From Mycobacterium haemophilum DSM 44634 (lineage in GTDB: Bacteria; Actinomycetota; Actinomycetes; Mycobacteriales; Mycobacteriaceae): a stretch of DNA of 64,000 nt. The stretch spans positions 434,001-498,000 of the forward strand of contig NZ_CP011883.2 of the NCBI RefSeq assembly GCF_000340435.2. The letters are read 5' to 3'. Of this stretch, positions 35,963-43,580 are shown one piece after another (position 1 is the stretch's first letter; the number at the start of each line of letters is the position of its first letter). The notes under the pieces were generated by a model. The model worked only from the letters and a program-made list of their open reading frames with translations, had not been told where the DNA came from and searched no databases. A program made the position numbers and the translations under genes.

Positions 35963-37304
35963 TGACCAAAACCAGCCCCCACGCCTCTGTCCTGCCGCGT
36001 CCACGGTTCCGGCTACCCGTCATGGGCGACCTTCTCACTTTGAATTTCAGAGAACCCGTTATGGGAACAGCCAGAGAAATGGACGCCTATGGCGGCATCG
36101 TTGACGATGGGAAAAACACGTCGGGCATGTGCTGCTGAACATGCGATCGCTCGCCGGTGACGGGCTGTTTACCGCCTTCAATGATGAACCCAATTGGAGT
36201 AAAGCGCATAACATCCTGATGCCCGCATTCACGAAAGCCGCCATGGCGTCCTACCACGCCAGCATGCTGGACACTGCCGGCGAATTAGTCAGTACCTGGT
36301 CGCAGCATGCCGCCGACGGGACTTGGGTGGACATCCCAGGCGAGGCCAATCGTCTGACCACCGAGATGGTGGCGCGCGCCGGCTTAGGGTATTCCTTCAC
36401 CAAGCTGAGCGACACCAGCGAAAGCCCGTTCAACACAGCCTTCTTGCGTGGGCTGAAGTACGCAATAGGCAAAGTTCGTACCGACGCCCTTCCTCTCTAT
36501 GAGCAGCTGCTGGGCCGGCGCGGCCGCAACCAGCACCAACGCGACACGCAATACCTGCGCGAGCAGGTCGCTGCCATCATCGAGGCTCGCCGCAACAGCG
36601 ATAGTCGCGACGATGCCGCCAAAGACATGCTCGATATCATGCTGCACGAAACAGATCCCGACACAGGCGAACGCCTAGATGAGGCCAACATCGTCAACCA
36701 GGTTATGACCTTGCTCATCGCCGGTAGTGAAACGTCCGCCAACACTATCGCCTTTGCACTGCACTACCTCTCGACCAATCCGGGCATGGCTGCCGCAGCA
36801 CGTGCCGAGGTGGACCAGCGCTGGCCAGGCCGGGACATCCCCGAGGTATCGTTCGATGACGTTGCCAAACTGCGCTATCTACGCCGGATCGTTGACGAGA
36901 CGCTGCGCATATGGCCAATTGCACCAGGGTATTTCCGATAGGCCAAGACCGACACCACGCTCGGGGAAGGACGTTACCGATTCACAGCGGGGGATCGGGT
37001 ATTTGTCTTCCTAGTAGCAGCCCACCGTGACCGCCCCTGGGGAGACGATGCCGACCAGTTCAACCCAGACCGATTTCTCCCCGAGAACATCCGCAAACTA
37101 CCACCCCGCATTTACAAGCCGTTCGGCACCGGTTCGCGGGCATGCATCGGCAGGCAGTTCGCCCTCCATGAAATCCTGCTGACGCTAGCGATGATTCTGC
37201 ACCAATTCACCTTGGAGCCATACCCGGGTTACCAACTTCAGGTGTCAGAGACAGTGTCACTCAAACCCAAGGATCTGCGCCTACGCCTTCACCGTCGCCC
37301 CTGA
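35959..37304 (+). pseudogene. CYP102-like cytochrome P450, inactivated
   Basis: The frame starts MMTKTSPHASVLPRPRFRLP and reads to DAYGGIV, then shifts frame at about 36105. Sequence resumes as EKHVGHVLLNMRSLAGDGLF, having lost about 30-40 codons that homologues carry between these points. A second lesion is an in-frame TAG at 36939-36941, where P450 BM3 has Tyr in LYAKEDT. Beyond it the haem loop FGTGSRACIGRQFALHE is intact and the domain ends at a TGA at 37304. Segments AGDGLF, NWSKAHNILMPAF and LIAGSETSANT match the fatty-acid hydroxylase P450 BM3 haem domain. No reductase domain follows. Confidence 0.88.
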
Positions 37305-37405
37305 TCCTTCGCGTTAACTCGGGGGAAAAGCGCCTACGGCGCGGCGGATATGACTGGGATACCCTGTAGGACAAAACTATTCGTCACGCTGGAACCCGGC
37401 GACCG

Positions 37406-38824
37406 TTAGCCGGCGGCCGATTGTTCGGCGTGTTCGGCTTCTTCGGCGGCGGCAAGAACGCCTTGCGCCTGCGTGTGTTGCTCCATCCAGTTCATGACCA
37501 GTCTGGCGTAGATCATCTGACTGGTAATGGCCATCTGGCCGCGAGTGCGACCCAAGAAGGAGATCCCCCAGGCGAACAGGGCGGCGATCCGGTTCCGATG
37601 GCCGATCAGGTAGTACAGGTGCAGCACCAGCCACGCCAACCAAGCGATGAAGCCGGCGAACTCCAACTTGCCGACCTGCGCGACCGCGCTGTATCGGGAG
37701 ATCGTCGCCATGCTGCCCTTGTTGAAATACTTGAACGGCTTACGATTGGCCGGATCGTCGTGGCCTTTCACCGCGTGCTTGATCACTGTGGTGGCGTAGT
37801 GCGCCCCCTGAATCGCCCCCTGCGCCATTCCCGGTACACCGGGCACCGACATCTGATCGCCGATCACAAAGACGTGCGGGTGTCCCTTGACGGTGAGGTC
37901 GGGCTCCACGATCACCCGTCCGGCGCGGTCGATTTCGGTGCCATCGGACTGCTCGGCGATCATCTTGCCCAGCGGGCTGGCGGCCACGCCCGCGGCCCAC
38001 ACCTTGCACGCGCATTCGATGCGGCGTTCACCGCCGCCCTTATCTTTGATGGTGATGCCTTTGTAGTCGACGGCGGTCACCGTCGCGTTGAGCTGGACTT
38101 CGACATCCATCTTTTCCAGCCGGCGCTGCGCCTTGTTACCCAGCTTTTCTCCCATCGGCGGCAGCACCAAGGGCGCGGCGTCGAGCAAGACCACCCGGCA
38201 CTGACTGGGCGTAATGGTCCGAAATGCCCCAGCCAGAGTTCGTTCGGCGAGTTCGACGATCTGTCCGGCCACCTCGACGCCGGTCGGTCCGGCGCCGACG
38301 ACCACGAACGTCAGCCGGCGTTCCCGCTCGGCCGGATCGGTGGCGACCTCGGCGGCCTCGAACGCGCCGAGGATGCGACCGCGCAGCTCCAGGGCATCGT
38401 CGATGGTCTTCATGCCGGGCGCGAAGGTGGCGAACTCGTCGTTGCCGAAGTACGACTGCTGCGCGCCGGCGGCCACGATGAGGCTGTCGTAGGGTGTTAC
38501 CGTCTCCATGTCGATCAATTTCGATGTGACCGTCTTCGCGTTCAGGTCGATGGCGTTGACCTCACCCAGCAGCACCCGGACATTCTTTTGTTTACGCAGG
38601 ATCAGCCGGGTGGTCGGGGCGATATCTCCTTCGGACAAGATCCCGGTGGCCACTTGATACAGCAGCGGCTGGAACAGATGAGTGGTTGTCTTCGAGATGA
38701 GGGTGATGTCAACGTCGGTCCGGTTGAGCGCCTTGGCCGCATTCAGGCCGCCAAATCCGCTTCCGATGATGACGACGCGGTGGTGACTAGTGACAGCCGA
38801 GGGCTCGCTGGATGGGCGCGACAT
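37406..38824 (-). CDS. ndhA: Type II NADH:menaquinone oxidoreductase
   Basis: A 472-residue non-proton-pumping NADH dehydrogenase that feeds electrons to menaquinone at the inner face of the membrane. The FAD site is VVIIGSGFGGLNAAKAL (about 17-33) and the NAD site TFVVVGAGPTGVEVAGQI (about 170-187). The C-terminal region has two amphipathic or hydrophobic segments (FIAWLAWLVLHLYYL). It matches NdhA (Rv0392c) better than Ndh in the segments LLGEVNAIDL and GSDGTEIDRAGR-like positions. Confidence 0.95.
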   Translation of the reverse strand: MSRPSSEPSAVTSHHRVVIIGSGFGGLNAAKALNRTDVDITLISKTTTHLFQPLLYQVATGILSEGDIAPTTRLILRKQKNVRVLLGEVNAIDLNAKTVTSKLIDMETVTPYDSLIVAAGAQQSYFGNDEFATFAPGMKTIDDALELRGRILGAFEAAEVATDPAERERRLTFVVVGAGPTGVEVAGQIVELAERTLAGAFRTITPSQCRVVLLDAAPLVLPPMGEKLGNKAQRRLEKMDVEVQLNATVTAVDYKGITIKDKGGGERRIECACKVWAAGVAASPLGKMIAEQSDGTEIDRAGRVIVEPDLTVKGHPHVFVIGDQMSVPGVPGMAQGAIQGAHYATTVIKHAVKGHDDPANRKPFKYFNKGSMATISRYSAVAQVGKLEFAGFIAWLAWLVLHLYYLIGHRNRIAALFAWGISFLGRTRGQMAITSQMIYARLVMNWMEQHTQAQGVLAAAEEAEHAEQSAAG

Positions 38825-38893
38825 GCTTCTCCTTTTCCGGTCCTTCGAGTCTCTGGGTTACACCGTACGACTCCACTGACCCGCTATCCTTGC

Positions 38894-39526
38894 CTACGGC
38901 CACCCGGAGGCATTGTTCCGGTAGTTGCCGTTGAGCGCACTGCAGAAGTCTGAGGCGGTGCCGGCGAGCAAGACGTAGTAGGTCTCAGCGCCGCGGTTAC
39001 TTAGCGCCGGAGGGGGGTAGGCCCAGCCGCTGTTGCACATCGAATTGAGCCCGCCCGCCGTGGCTCGACGCCAACTGGACTTGGCGCAGGCGGTCAGGGC
39101 GTCGACGTTGGGGAACGAGCTCTTGGTGATGACCAGCATCGCGCCTCCCCACTGCCCGTCGGTCCGTCGGTAGGCACGTGCCCCGAACCCCGCGTTGTTC
39201 TGTTGGCATCCCAACGCTCGCTGCAATGACATGAAGGGGGAGGCGAGGTCACGGTTGGCGACAGCGGCTGCAGCCGTGATGAATTGAGCTGCGTCCGAGC
39301 CGTCAACCTCTTGGACATTGGCATCGCCGAGGCTTTTCAGTTGCTGTGACATCTGCTGCTCCGCTGCGGCGCCTCCGCCACCGATGATTGGTCCACTGCC
39401 GGTGGATGTCATCGGGGGCAGGGTGGCGGTGGGATCGGCAGCGGCCGTGGGCATCTCGACCGCAGCCACCAAAGACAGACCGCACGCGGCGATGAGGATA
39501 GCGATCCGATGTGTGATAACTCCCAT
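38894..39526 (-). CDS. Secreted protein, Rv0398c-like
   Basis: A 210-residue exported protein from the ATG at 39526. The signal peptide is MGVITHRIAILIAACGLSLV with cleavage likely after AAA near residue 30 (TAAADPTATLPP). The mature part contains at least four Cys that could form disulfides (LGCQQNN, LTACAKSS, NSMCNSG, DFCSAL). It has no catalytic motif I know. By position next to fadE7 it fits Rv0398c, a small secreted protein of unknown function; lpqK, which I recall between them, is missing. Confidence 0.75.
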   Translation of the reverse strand: MGVITHRIAILIAACGLSLVAAVEMPTAAADPTATLPPMTSTGSGPIIGGGGAAAEQQMSQQLKSLGDANVQEVDGSDAAQFITAAAAVANRDLASPFMSLQRALGCQQNNAGFGARAYRRTDGQWGGAMLVITKSSFPNVDALTACAKSSWRRATAGGLNSMCNSGWAYPPPALSNRGAETYYVLLAGTASDFCSALNGNYRNNASGWP

Positions 39527-39697
39527 GGCTATCTCCCTGGTGGCATCATCGGTGATGCATCGTTCGGTACCACCGGGCACCGATCTTGCAGAACAGTATG
39601 TCAGCTTCGTTGCTGTGGTTGCCCCGCTGGTCGAAGGCCTCGGGGGTGTAGGTGACCGCGACGGCGATCGCAACGGTCACCGCGCCCACCGGCAGCG

Positions 39698-40885
39698 TTA
39701 GCGGAAGGCGTCGCTACCCGTGAAAGCCTGCCCCAGCACCAGCTGATGCATCTCGGGTGTGCCCTCGTAGGTCAGCACCGATTCCAGATTGACCATGTGC
39801 CGGATGACCGGGTACTCGAGCGATATCCCGTTGCCGCCCAATATTGTTCGAGCTGTTCGGCAGATTTTGATGGCCTCACGCGTGTTGTTGAGTTTGCCGA
39901 AGCTGACCTGCTCGGGACGCAGCCCGACGCTGTCCTTGAGGCGGCCGAGGTGCAGCGACAACAGCTGACCCTTGTGCAGTTCAATCGCCATGTCAACGAG
40001 TTTTGCCTGGGTCAGCTGAAATCCGGCGATCGGACGACCGAACTGGGTGCGCTGCGTCGCATAGTCGAGCGCGGCTTGCCAGGCCGACCGCGCCGCGCCC
40101 ATTGCCCCCCAGATAATCCCGTAGCGCGCCTCCGACAGGCAGGACAACGGCCCTCTGAGACCCCGTGCCTCGGGCAACATCGCATCGGCGGGCAGGCGAA
40201 CGTCGTCGAGCACCAGCTCGCTGGTGATCGACGCCCGCAGCGAGAGCTTGTGGTGGATGGTGTTGGCGGTGAATCCTGGCGTGTCGGTGGGCACAATGAA
40301 GCCTCGAATCCCCTCGTCGGTGGCGGCCCACACGATCGCGACATCGGCGACCGAGCCGTTGGTGATCCACATCTTGCGACCGTTGATTACCCAATCCGAG
40401 CCGTCGCGCCGCGCCCGGGTTTTCATCGCGGCGGGATCGGATCCGACGTCGGGCTCGGTCAACCCGAAGCAGCCGAGCAGGGCACCGGCCGCCATCGCAG
40501 GCAGCCACCGCCGCTTTTGCTCCTCGGACCCGTTGTTCCAGATCGCGAACATCGCCAGCGAGCCCTGCACCGAGATCATCGACCTAATGCCGGAGTCGGC
40601 GGCCTCCAGTTCGACACAGGCCAGGCCATAGTGCACGGCCGAGGCACCGCCACATCCGTAGCCGTGCAAGTGCATGCCGAGCAGCCCGAGTTCGCCGAAC
40701 TGCTTTGCGAGTTCGCGCGCGACCGGAAGCTCGCCGGCCTCGAACCAGTCGGCGACGTATGGGGTGACATGCTCTGCGCAAAACTTTCTGACCGTGTCGC
40801 GCACCGCGATCTCGTCGCTGGACAGAGATGCGTCGAGGCCCAGCGGGTCATATCGGTCGAAAGCGGGCGGTACTTGTGTGCTCAT
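39698..40885 (-). CDS. fadE7: Acyl-CoA dehydrogenase FadE7
   Basis: A 395-residue flavoprotein of the acyl-CoA dehydrogenase family, the length I recall for Rv0400c. FAD-binding parts are GCFGLTEPDVGSDPAAMKT and KMWITNGSVADVAIVWA. The catalytic Glu is in SVLTYEGTPEMHQLVLG, and the arrangement is closest to glutaryl-CoA dehydrogenases. The residue Arg in the substrate pocket cannot be judged by eye. It starts four bases after the end of a ruined SDR gene that was probably its operon partner. Confidence 0.92.
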   Translation of the reverse strand: MSTQVPPAFDRYDPLGLDASLSSDEIAVRDTVRKFCAEHVTPYVADWFEAGELPVARELAKQFGELGLLGMHLHGYGCGGASAVHYGLACVELEAADSGIRSMISVQGSLAMFAIWNNGSEEQKRRWLPAMAAGALLGCFGLTEPDVGSDPAAMKTRARRDGSDWVINGRKMWITNGSVADVAIVWAATDEGIRGFIVPTDTPGFTANTIHHKLSLRASITSELVLDDVRLPADAMLPEARGLRGPLSCLSEARYGIIWGAMGAARSAWQAALDYATQRTQFGRPIAGFQLTQAKLVDMAIELHKGQLLSLHLGRLKDSVGLRPEQVSFGKLNNTREAIKICRTARTILGGNGISLEYPVIRHMVNLESVLTYEGTPEMHQLVLGQAFTGSDAFR

Positions 40886-40889
40886 AGGG

Positions 40890-41181
40890 TCAGCCTGCCA
40901 TTGTTAAGCCACCGCTGACGCTGATCACCTGGCCGGTAATAAACGATGCGGTGTCGGATGCGAATACAGCATCGGGGCGGTGACCTCCTCGGGCCGGGCC
41001 AGCCGGCGGAACGGGTTGATAGCCACCACCGTGGCTGCGAACTCGGGTGTGGCGTTGATGAATTGAATCGGTGCGGTCCCGACCGGCCGCCCTGTGCGGC
41101 GAACGCCAGCGCTATTGCCTTGCCGATACCCGATCCGGCGCCGGTCACCACCGCTAGCCGTGCGTGCGAATCGGTGCTCAT
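40890..41181 (-). pseudogene. Short-chain dehydrogenase, degraded
   Basis: Reading down from the ATG at 41181 gives MSTDSHARLAVVTGAGSGIG and KAIALAFAAQGG, a normal SDR start with TGxxxGIG. Then an internal deletion removes the NNAG region and the catalytic Ser-Tyr-Lys. Two further frame changes follow: one stretch reads FINATPEFAATVVAINPF and RRLARPEEV, another SDTASFITGQVISVSGGL and TMAG before the TGA at 40890. Only the two ends of a roughly 250-residue enzyme survive, so it is non-functional. It directly precedes fadE7. Confidence 0.88.
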
Positions 41182-41240
41182 TGCCGACGAATCTAGGTTC
41201 ACCGCCGCGGCGGGGTCAAGGAGTCGCGTAGTCTCGCTGC

Positions 41241-41612
41241 ATGCGACCGCGGCGCGTGCTGGCATGGCTAGCCACCGATATCGTCGCCGTGCTGGTGTTT
41301 TGCGCTGTCGGGCGCCGCAGTCACGCCGAAGGGCTTACTGTCACCGGCGTCGCGGCGACCTCGTGGCCGTTTCTCACCGGAACGGTTATCGGGTGGCTGG
41401 CGTCTCGCGGCTGGCGGCGGCCTACGGCTGTCGTCCCCACCGGCGTCGTTGTCTGGCTGTGCACCGTGGTGGTCGGCATGGCGTTGCGCAAAGCCAGTTC
41501 CGCGGGTGTGGCAGCGAGTTTCGTGGTGGTAGCCGCGTCGGTTACCGCGGCATTGTTGCTTGGTTGGCGGGCCGCCGTTGGGCTGGTTCTGAGGCGTCGC
41601 ACTGACGCCTGA
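41241..41612 (+). CDS. DUF3054 membrane protein, Rv0401-like
   Basis: A 123-residue membrane protein with four hydrophobic helices (LAWLATDIVAVLVFCAVG, SWPFLTGTVIGWLA, VVVWLCTVVVGMAL, ASFVVVAASVTAALLLGW). It begins MRPRRVLAWLATD and ends in a basic tail RRRTDA. It matches the actinobacterial DUF3054 family and has the length I recall for Rv0401. Function unknown. Its stop codon lies inside a perfect 46-base palindrome. Confidence 0.88.
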   Translation: MRPRRVLAWLATDIVAVLVFCAVGRRSHAEGLTVTGVAATSWPFLTGTVIGWLASRGWRRPTAVVPTGVVVWLCTVVVGMALRKASSAGVAASFVVVAASVTAALLLGWRAAVGLVLRRRTDA

Positions 41613-41655
41613 TGCTGGGAATTGATATCGCATGCGATATCAATTCCCAGCATCA
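41610..41655. terminator. Perfect 46-base palindrome between convergent genes
   Basis: The 23 bases from 41610 (TGATGCTGGGAATTG...) are the exact reverse complement of the 23 bases 41633-41655, with no spacer. The first three bases are the stop codon of the DUF3054 gene, and the right end lies one base before the complement of the stop of the minus-strand hydrolase. It is the most perfect inverted repeat in the window. It most likely ends transcription from both sides; a binding or recombination site is the alternative. Confidence 0.7.
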
Positions 41656-41656
41656 C

Positions 41657-42412
41657 TCAGTGTGTCGGCACTCCGGCTCGTTTCAACGCCGCTTCGGTGG
41701 CCTCGCGGATAGGGCCGCGCCATAGCTCGCCGTGGCCAGGCGCCAGGATGTGGGTTTCCAGCAGGCCCAGCGCGTCCAGGCTGCGCAGACACTGCTGCTG
41801 GCTATGGCTGAACACCGCCGGCAGTAGCTGCGGTCCACGGTGACGCAGCAGCGGATGGCCGGTGATTAGTGCGTCACCGCTGATCAGCACGCCGTCGACG
41901 ACATACGAACAATGCCCGCCGGTGTGTCCTGGAGTGAAAATAGCCATCGGGTGACCCGGCAGCCCGGCGGCCGTCTCCGCGGTCAGTGGCTGGGCGGTCG
42001 GGATACCGTCGCGGACCAGGCCGCCGTTGCGAAGCACGTGAACGGACCAGATCGCCCACCGCGGTCGCCACATGCGCATCGCGATATCGAGCAGCGAGAT
42101 CTGTTCTAAGTACTCCCGTTTGGTGTGGCCCACCTCGTCGGCATGGCAGTACACCGGAGTGCGGTGTTCGCTGGCGAACCAGATCGCCGAACCCATATGG
42201 TCGATGTGCGCGTGGGTCAACAGAATAGCGCGCACATCGCCGGCCTCATAGCCAAGCTGGCGCAGTGAGGTCAGCACGTCTTCGCGGTCGCCGGGATAGC
42301 CGGCGTCGATCAACATGACGCCGGTGTCGTCGGTAACCAGCGCCCAATTCACCGCGTCGCCGCGCGCAAAATGCACCGAGTCGGTGACCTGGAAGAGTGT
42401 CGCCGCTGCCAT
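41657..42412 (-). CDS. Metallo-beta-lactamase-fold hydrolase, Rv0406c-like
   Basis: A 251-residue MBL-fold protein. The zinc motif HxHxDH is present as LTHAHIDHMGSAIW (about 65-78). Further ligands are in FTPGHTGGHCSYVVDG and in LAPGHGE near the C-terminus, so the binuclear site looks complete. The fold covers thioesterases, lactonases and glyoxalase II as well as lactamases, and the true substrate is unknown. In M. tuberculosis Rv0402c-Rv0405 (mmpL1 to pks6) lie between its orthologue and Rv0401; here they are absent. Confidence 0.9.
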   Translation of the reverse strand: MAAATLFQVTDSVHFARGDAVNWALVTDDTGVMLIDAGYPGDREDVLTSLRQLGYEAGDVRAILLTHAHIDHMGSAIWFASEHRTPVYCHADEVGHTKREYLEQISLLDIAMRMWRPRWAIWSVHVLRNGGLVRDGIPTAQPLTAETAAGLPGHPMAIFTPGHTGGHCSYVVDGVLISGDALITGHPLLRHRGPQLLPAVFSHSQQQCLRSLDALGLLETHILAPGHGELWRGPIREATEAALKRAGVPTH

Positions 42413-42435
42413 GCCCGAGAGTCTAAATCCGATGC

Positions 42436-42485
42436 GTGGCGACCCGCTGCGCCCGGCCCGGCTCGGCCGCGCTTGCGATCGCCAC
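42436..42485. repeat. Dispersed palindromic repeat, family A, copy 3
   Basis: GTGGCGACCCGCTGCGCCCGG, an extra CCCGG, then CTCGGCCGCGCTTGCGATCG and CCAC. It is the first of a tandem pair in the fgd1 upstream region and is preceded by TCCGATGC, as is the next copy. The duplication of the unit with its flank points to local slippage or unequal exchange. Confidence 0.8.
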
Positions 42486-42496
42486 GGGTCCGATGC

Positions 42497-42540
42497 GTGG
42501 CGACCCCCAGCGCCCGGCTCGGCCGCGCTTGCGATCGCCG
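42497..42540. repeat. Dispersed palindromic repeat, family A, copy 4
   Basis: The second unit of the tandem pair, GTGGCGACCCCCAGCGCCCGG and then CTCGGCCGCGCTTGCGATCG. It ends about 20 bases before the fgd1 start codon, with GAGGAGTAG between. A hairpin here could form in the fgd1 leader. The family's ends also occur near 3149 and 10286. Confidence 0.8.
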
Positions 42541-42559
42541 CGAGGAGTAGAAAGAACGA

Positions 42560-43570
42560 GTGGCTGAACTGAGACTTGGATATAAGGCGTCAGCTGAACA
42601 ATTCGCACCGCGTGAGCTGGTCGAACTCGCGGTTGCCGCCGAAGCTCACGGGATGGACAGCGCCACCGTCAGTGACCATTTCCAGCCGTGGCGCCACCAG
42701 GGCGGGCATGCGCCATTCTCGCTGTCGTGGATGACTGCAGTCGGTGAGCGCACCAACCGGATTCTGCTGGGCACCTCGGTGCTCACCCCGACGTTTCGCT
42801 ACAACCCTGCCGTCATCGCGCAGGCCTTTGCCACCATGGGCTGCCTCTACCCGGACCGGGTCTTCCTCGGAGTTGGCACCGGTGAGGCGCTGAACGAGAT
42901 CGCCACCGGGTATCAGGGTGTTTGGCCGGAGTTCAAGGAGCGGTTCGCTCGGCTGCGTGAGTCCGTGCGGCTGATGCGAGAGCTGTGGCGCGGTGACCGC
43001 GTCGACTTCGATGGCGACTACTACCAGCTCAAAGGCGCCTCGATTTACGACGTACCCGAAGGCGGCGTGCCGATCTACATTGCCGCGGGCGGCCCGGCGG
43101 TGGCCAAATATGCGGGCCGCGCCGGCGACGGCTTCATCTGCACCTCCGGCAAGGGTGAGGAGCTGTACACCGAAAAGCTGATGCCCGCCGTCCTACAAGG
43201 TGCAGCAGCGGCGGACCGAAACGCCGACGACATCGACAAGATGATCGAAATCAAGATGTCCTACGACCCCGACCCCGAGCTGGCGCTGTCGAACACCCGG
43301 TTCTGGGCGCCGCTGTCGCTGACCGCCGAGCAGAAGCACAGCATTGACGACCCGATCGAGATGGAGAAGGCCGCCGACGCACTGCCGATCGAACAGGTTG
43401 CCAAGCGCTGGATCGTGGCGTCGGACCCCGACGAAGCCGTAGAAAAGGTTGGTCAATACGTGACGTGGGGCCTCAACCATCTGGTGTTCCATGCGCCCGG
43501 TCATGACCAGCGCCGGTTCCTCGAGCTGTTTGAGACGGATCTGGCGCCCAGGCTGCGGCGGCTGGACTGA
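42560..43570 (+). CDS. fgd1: F420-dependent glucose-6-phosphate dehydrogenase
   Basis: Oxidises glucose 6-phosphate to 6-phosphogluconolactone and reduces coenzyme F420, supplying F420H2 for redox defence and for activation of nitroimidazole drugs in mycobacteria. It has 336 residues from a GTG at 42560 (VAELRLGYKASAEQFAPREL), the length I recall for Rv0407. The luciferase-like (beta/alpha)8 fold shows TVSDHFQPWRHQGGHAPFSL (about 35-54) and VGTGEALNEIATGYQG (about 107-122). Followed closely by pta. Confidence 0.97.
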   Translation: MAELRLGYKASAEQFAPRELVELAVAAEAHGMDSATVSDHFQPWRHQGGHAPFSLSWMTAVGERTNRILLGTSVLTPTFRYNPAVIAQAFATMGCLYPDRVFLGVGTGEALNEIATGYQGVWPEFKERFARLRESVRLMRELWRGDRVDFDGDYYQLKGASIYDVPEGGVPIYIAAGGPAVAKYAGRAGDGFICTSGKGEELYTEKLMPAVLQGAAAADRNADDIDKMIEIKMSYDPDPELALSNTRFWAPLSLTAEQKHSIDDPIEMEKAADALPIEQVAKRWIVASDPDEAVEKVGQYVTWGLNHLVFHAPGHDQRRFLELFETDLAPRLRRLD

Positions 43571-43580
43571 AGGCGGGCGG

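Noticed and set aside
37421..38953. A 510-codon open frame on the plus strand opposite ndhA
   Set aside because: It mirrors ndhA exactly, has shadow-like composition and no ribosome binding site or domain.
39746..40918. A 390-codon frame opposite fadE7
   Set aside because: It is a shadow of a clear acyl-CoA dehydrogenase gene, with repetitive His/Arg/Gln-rich residues.
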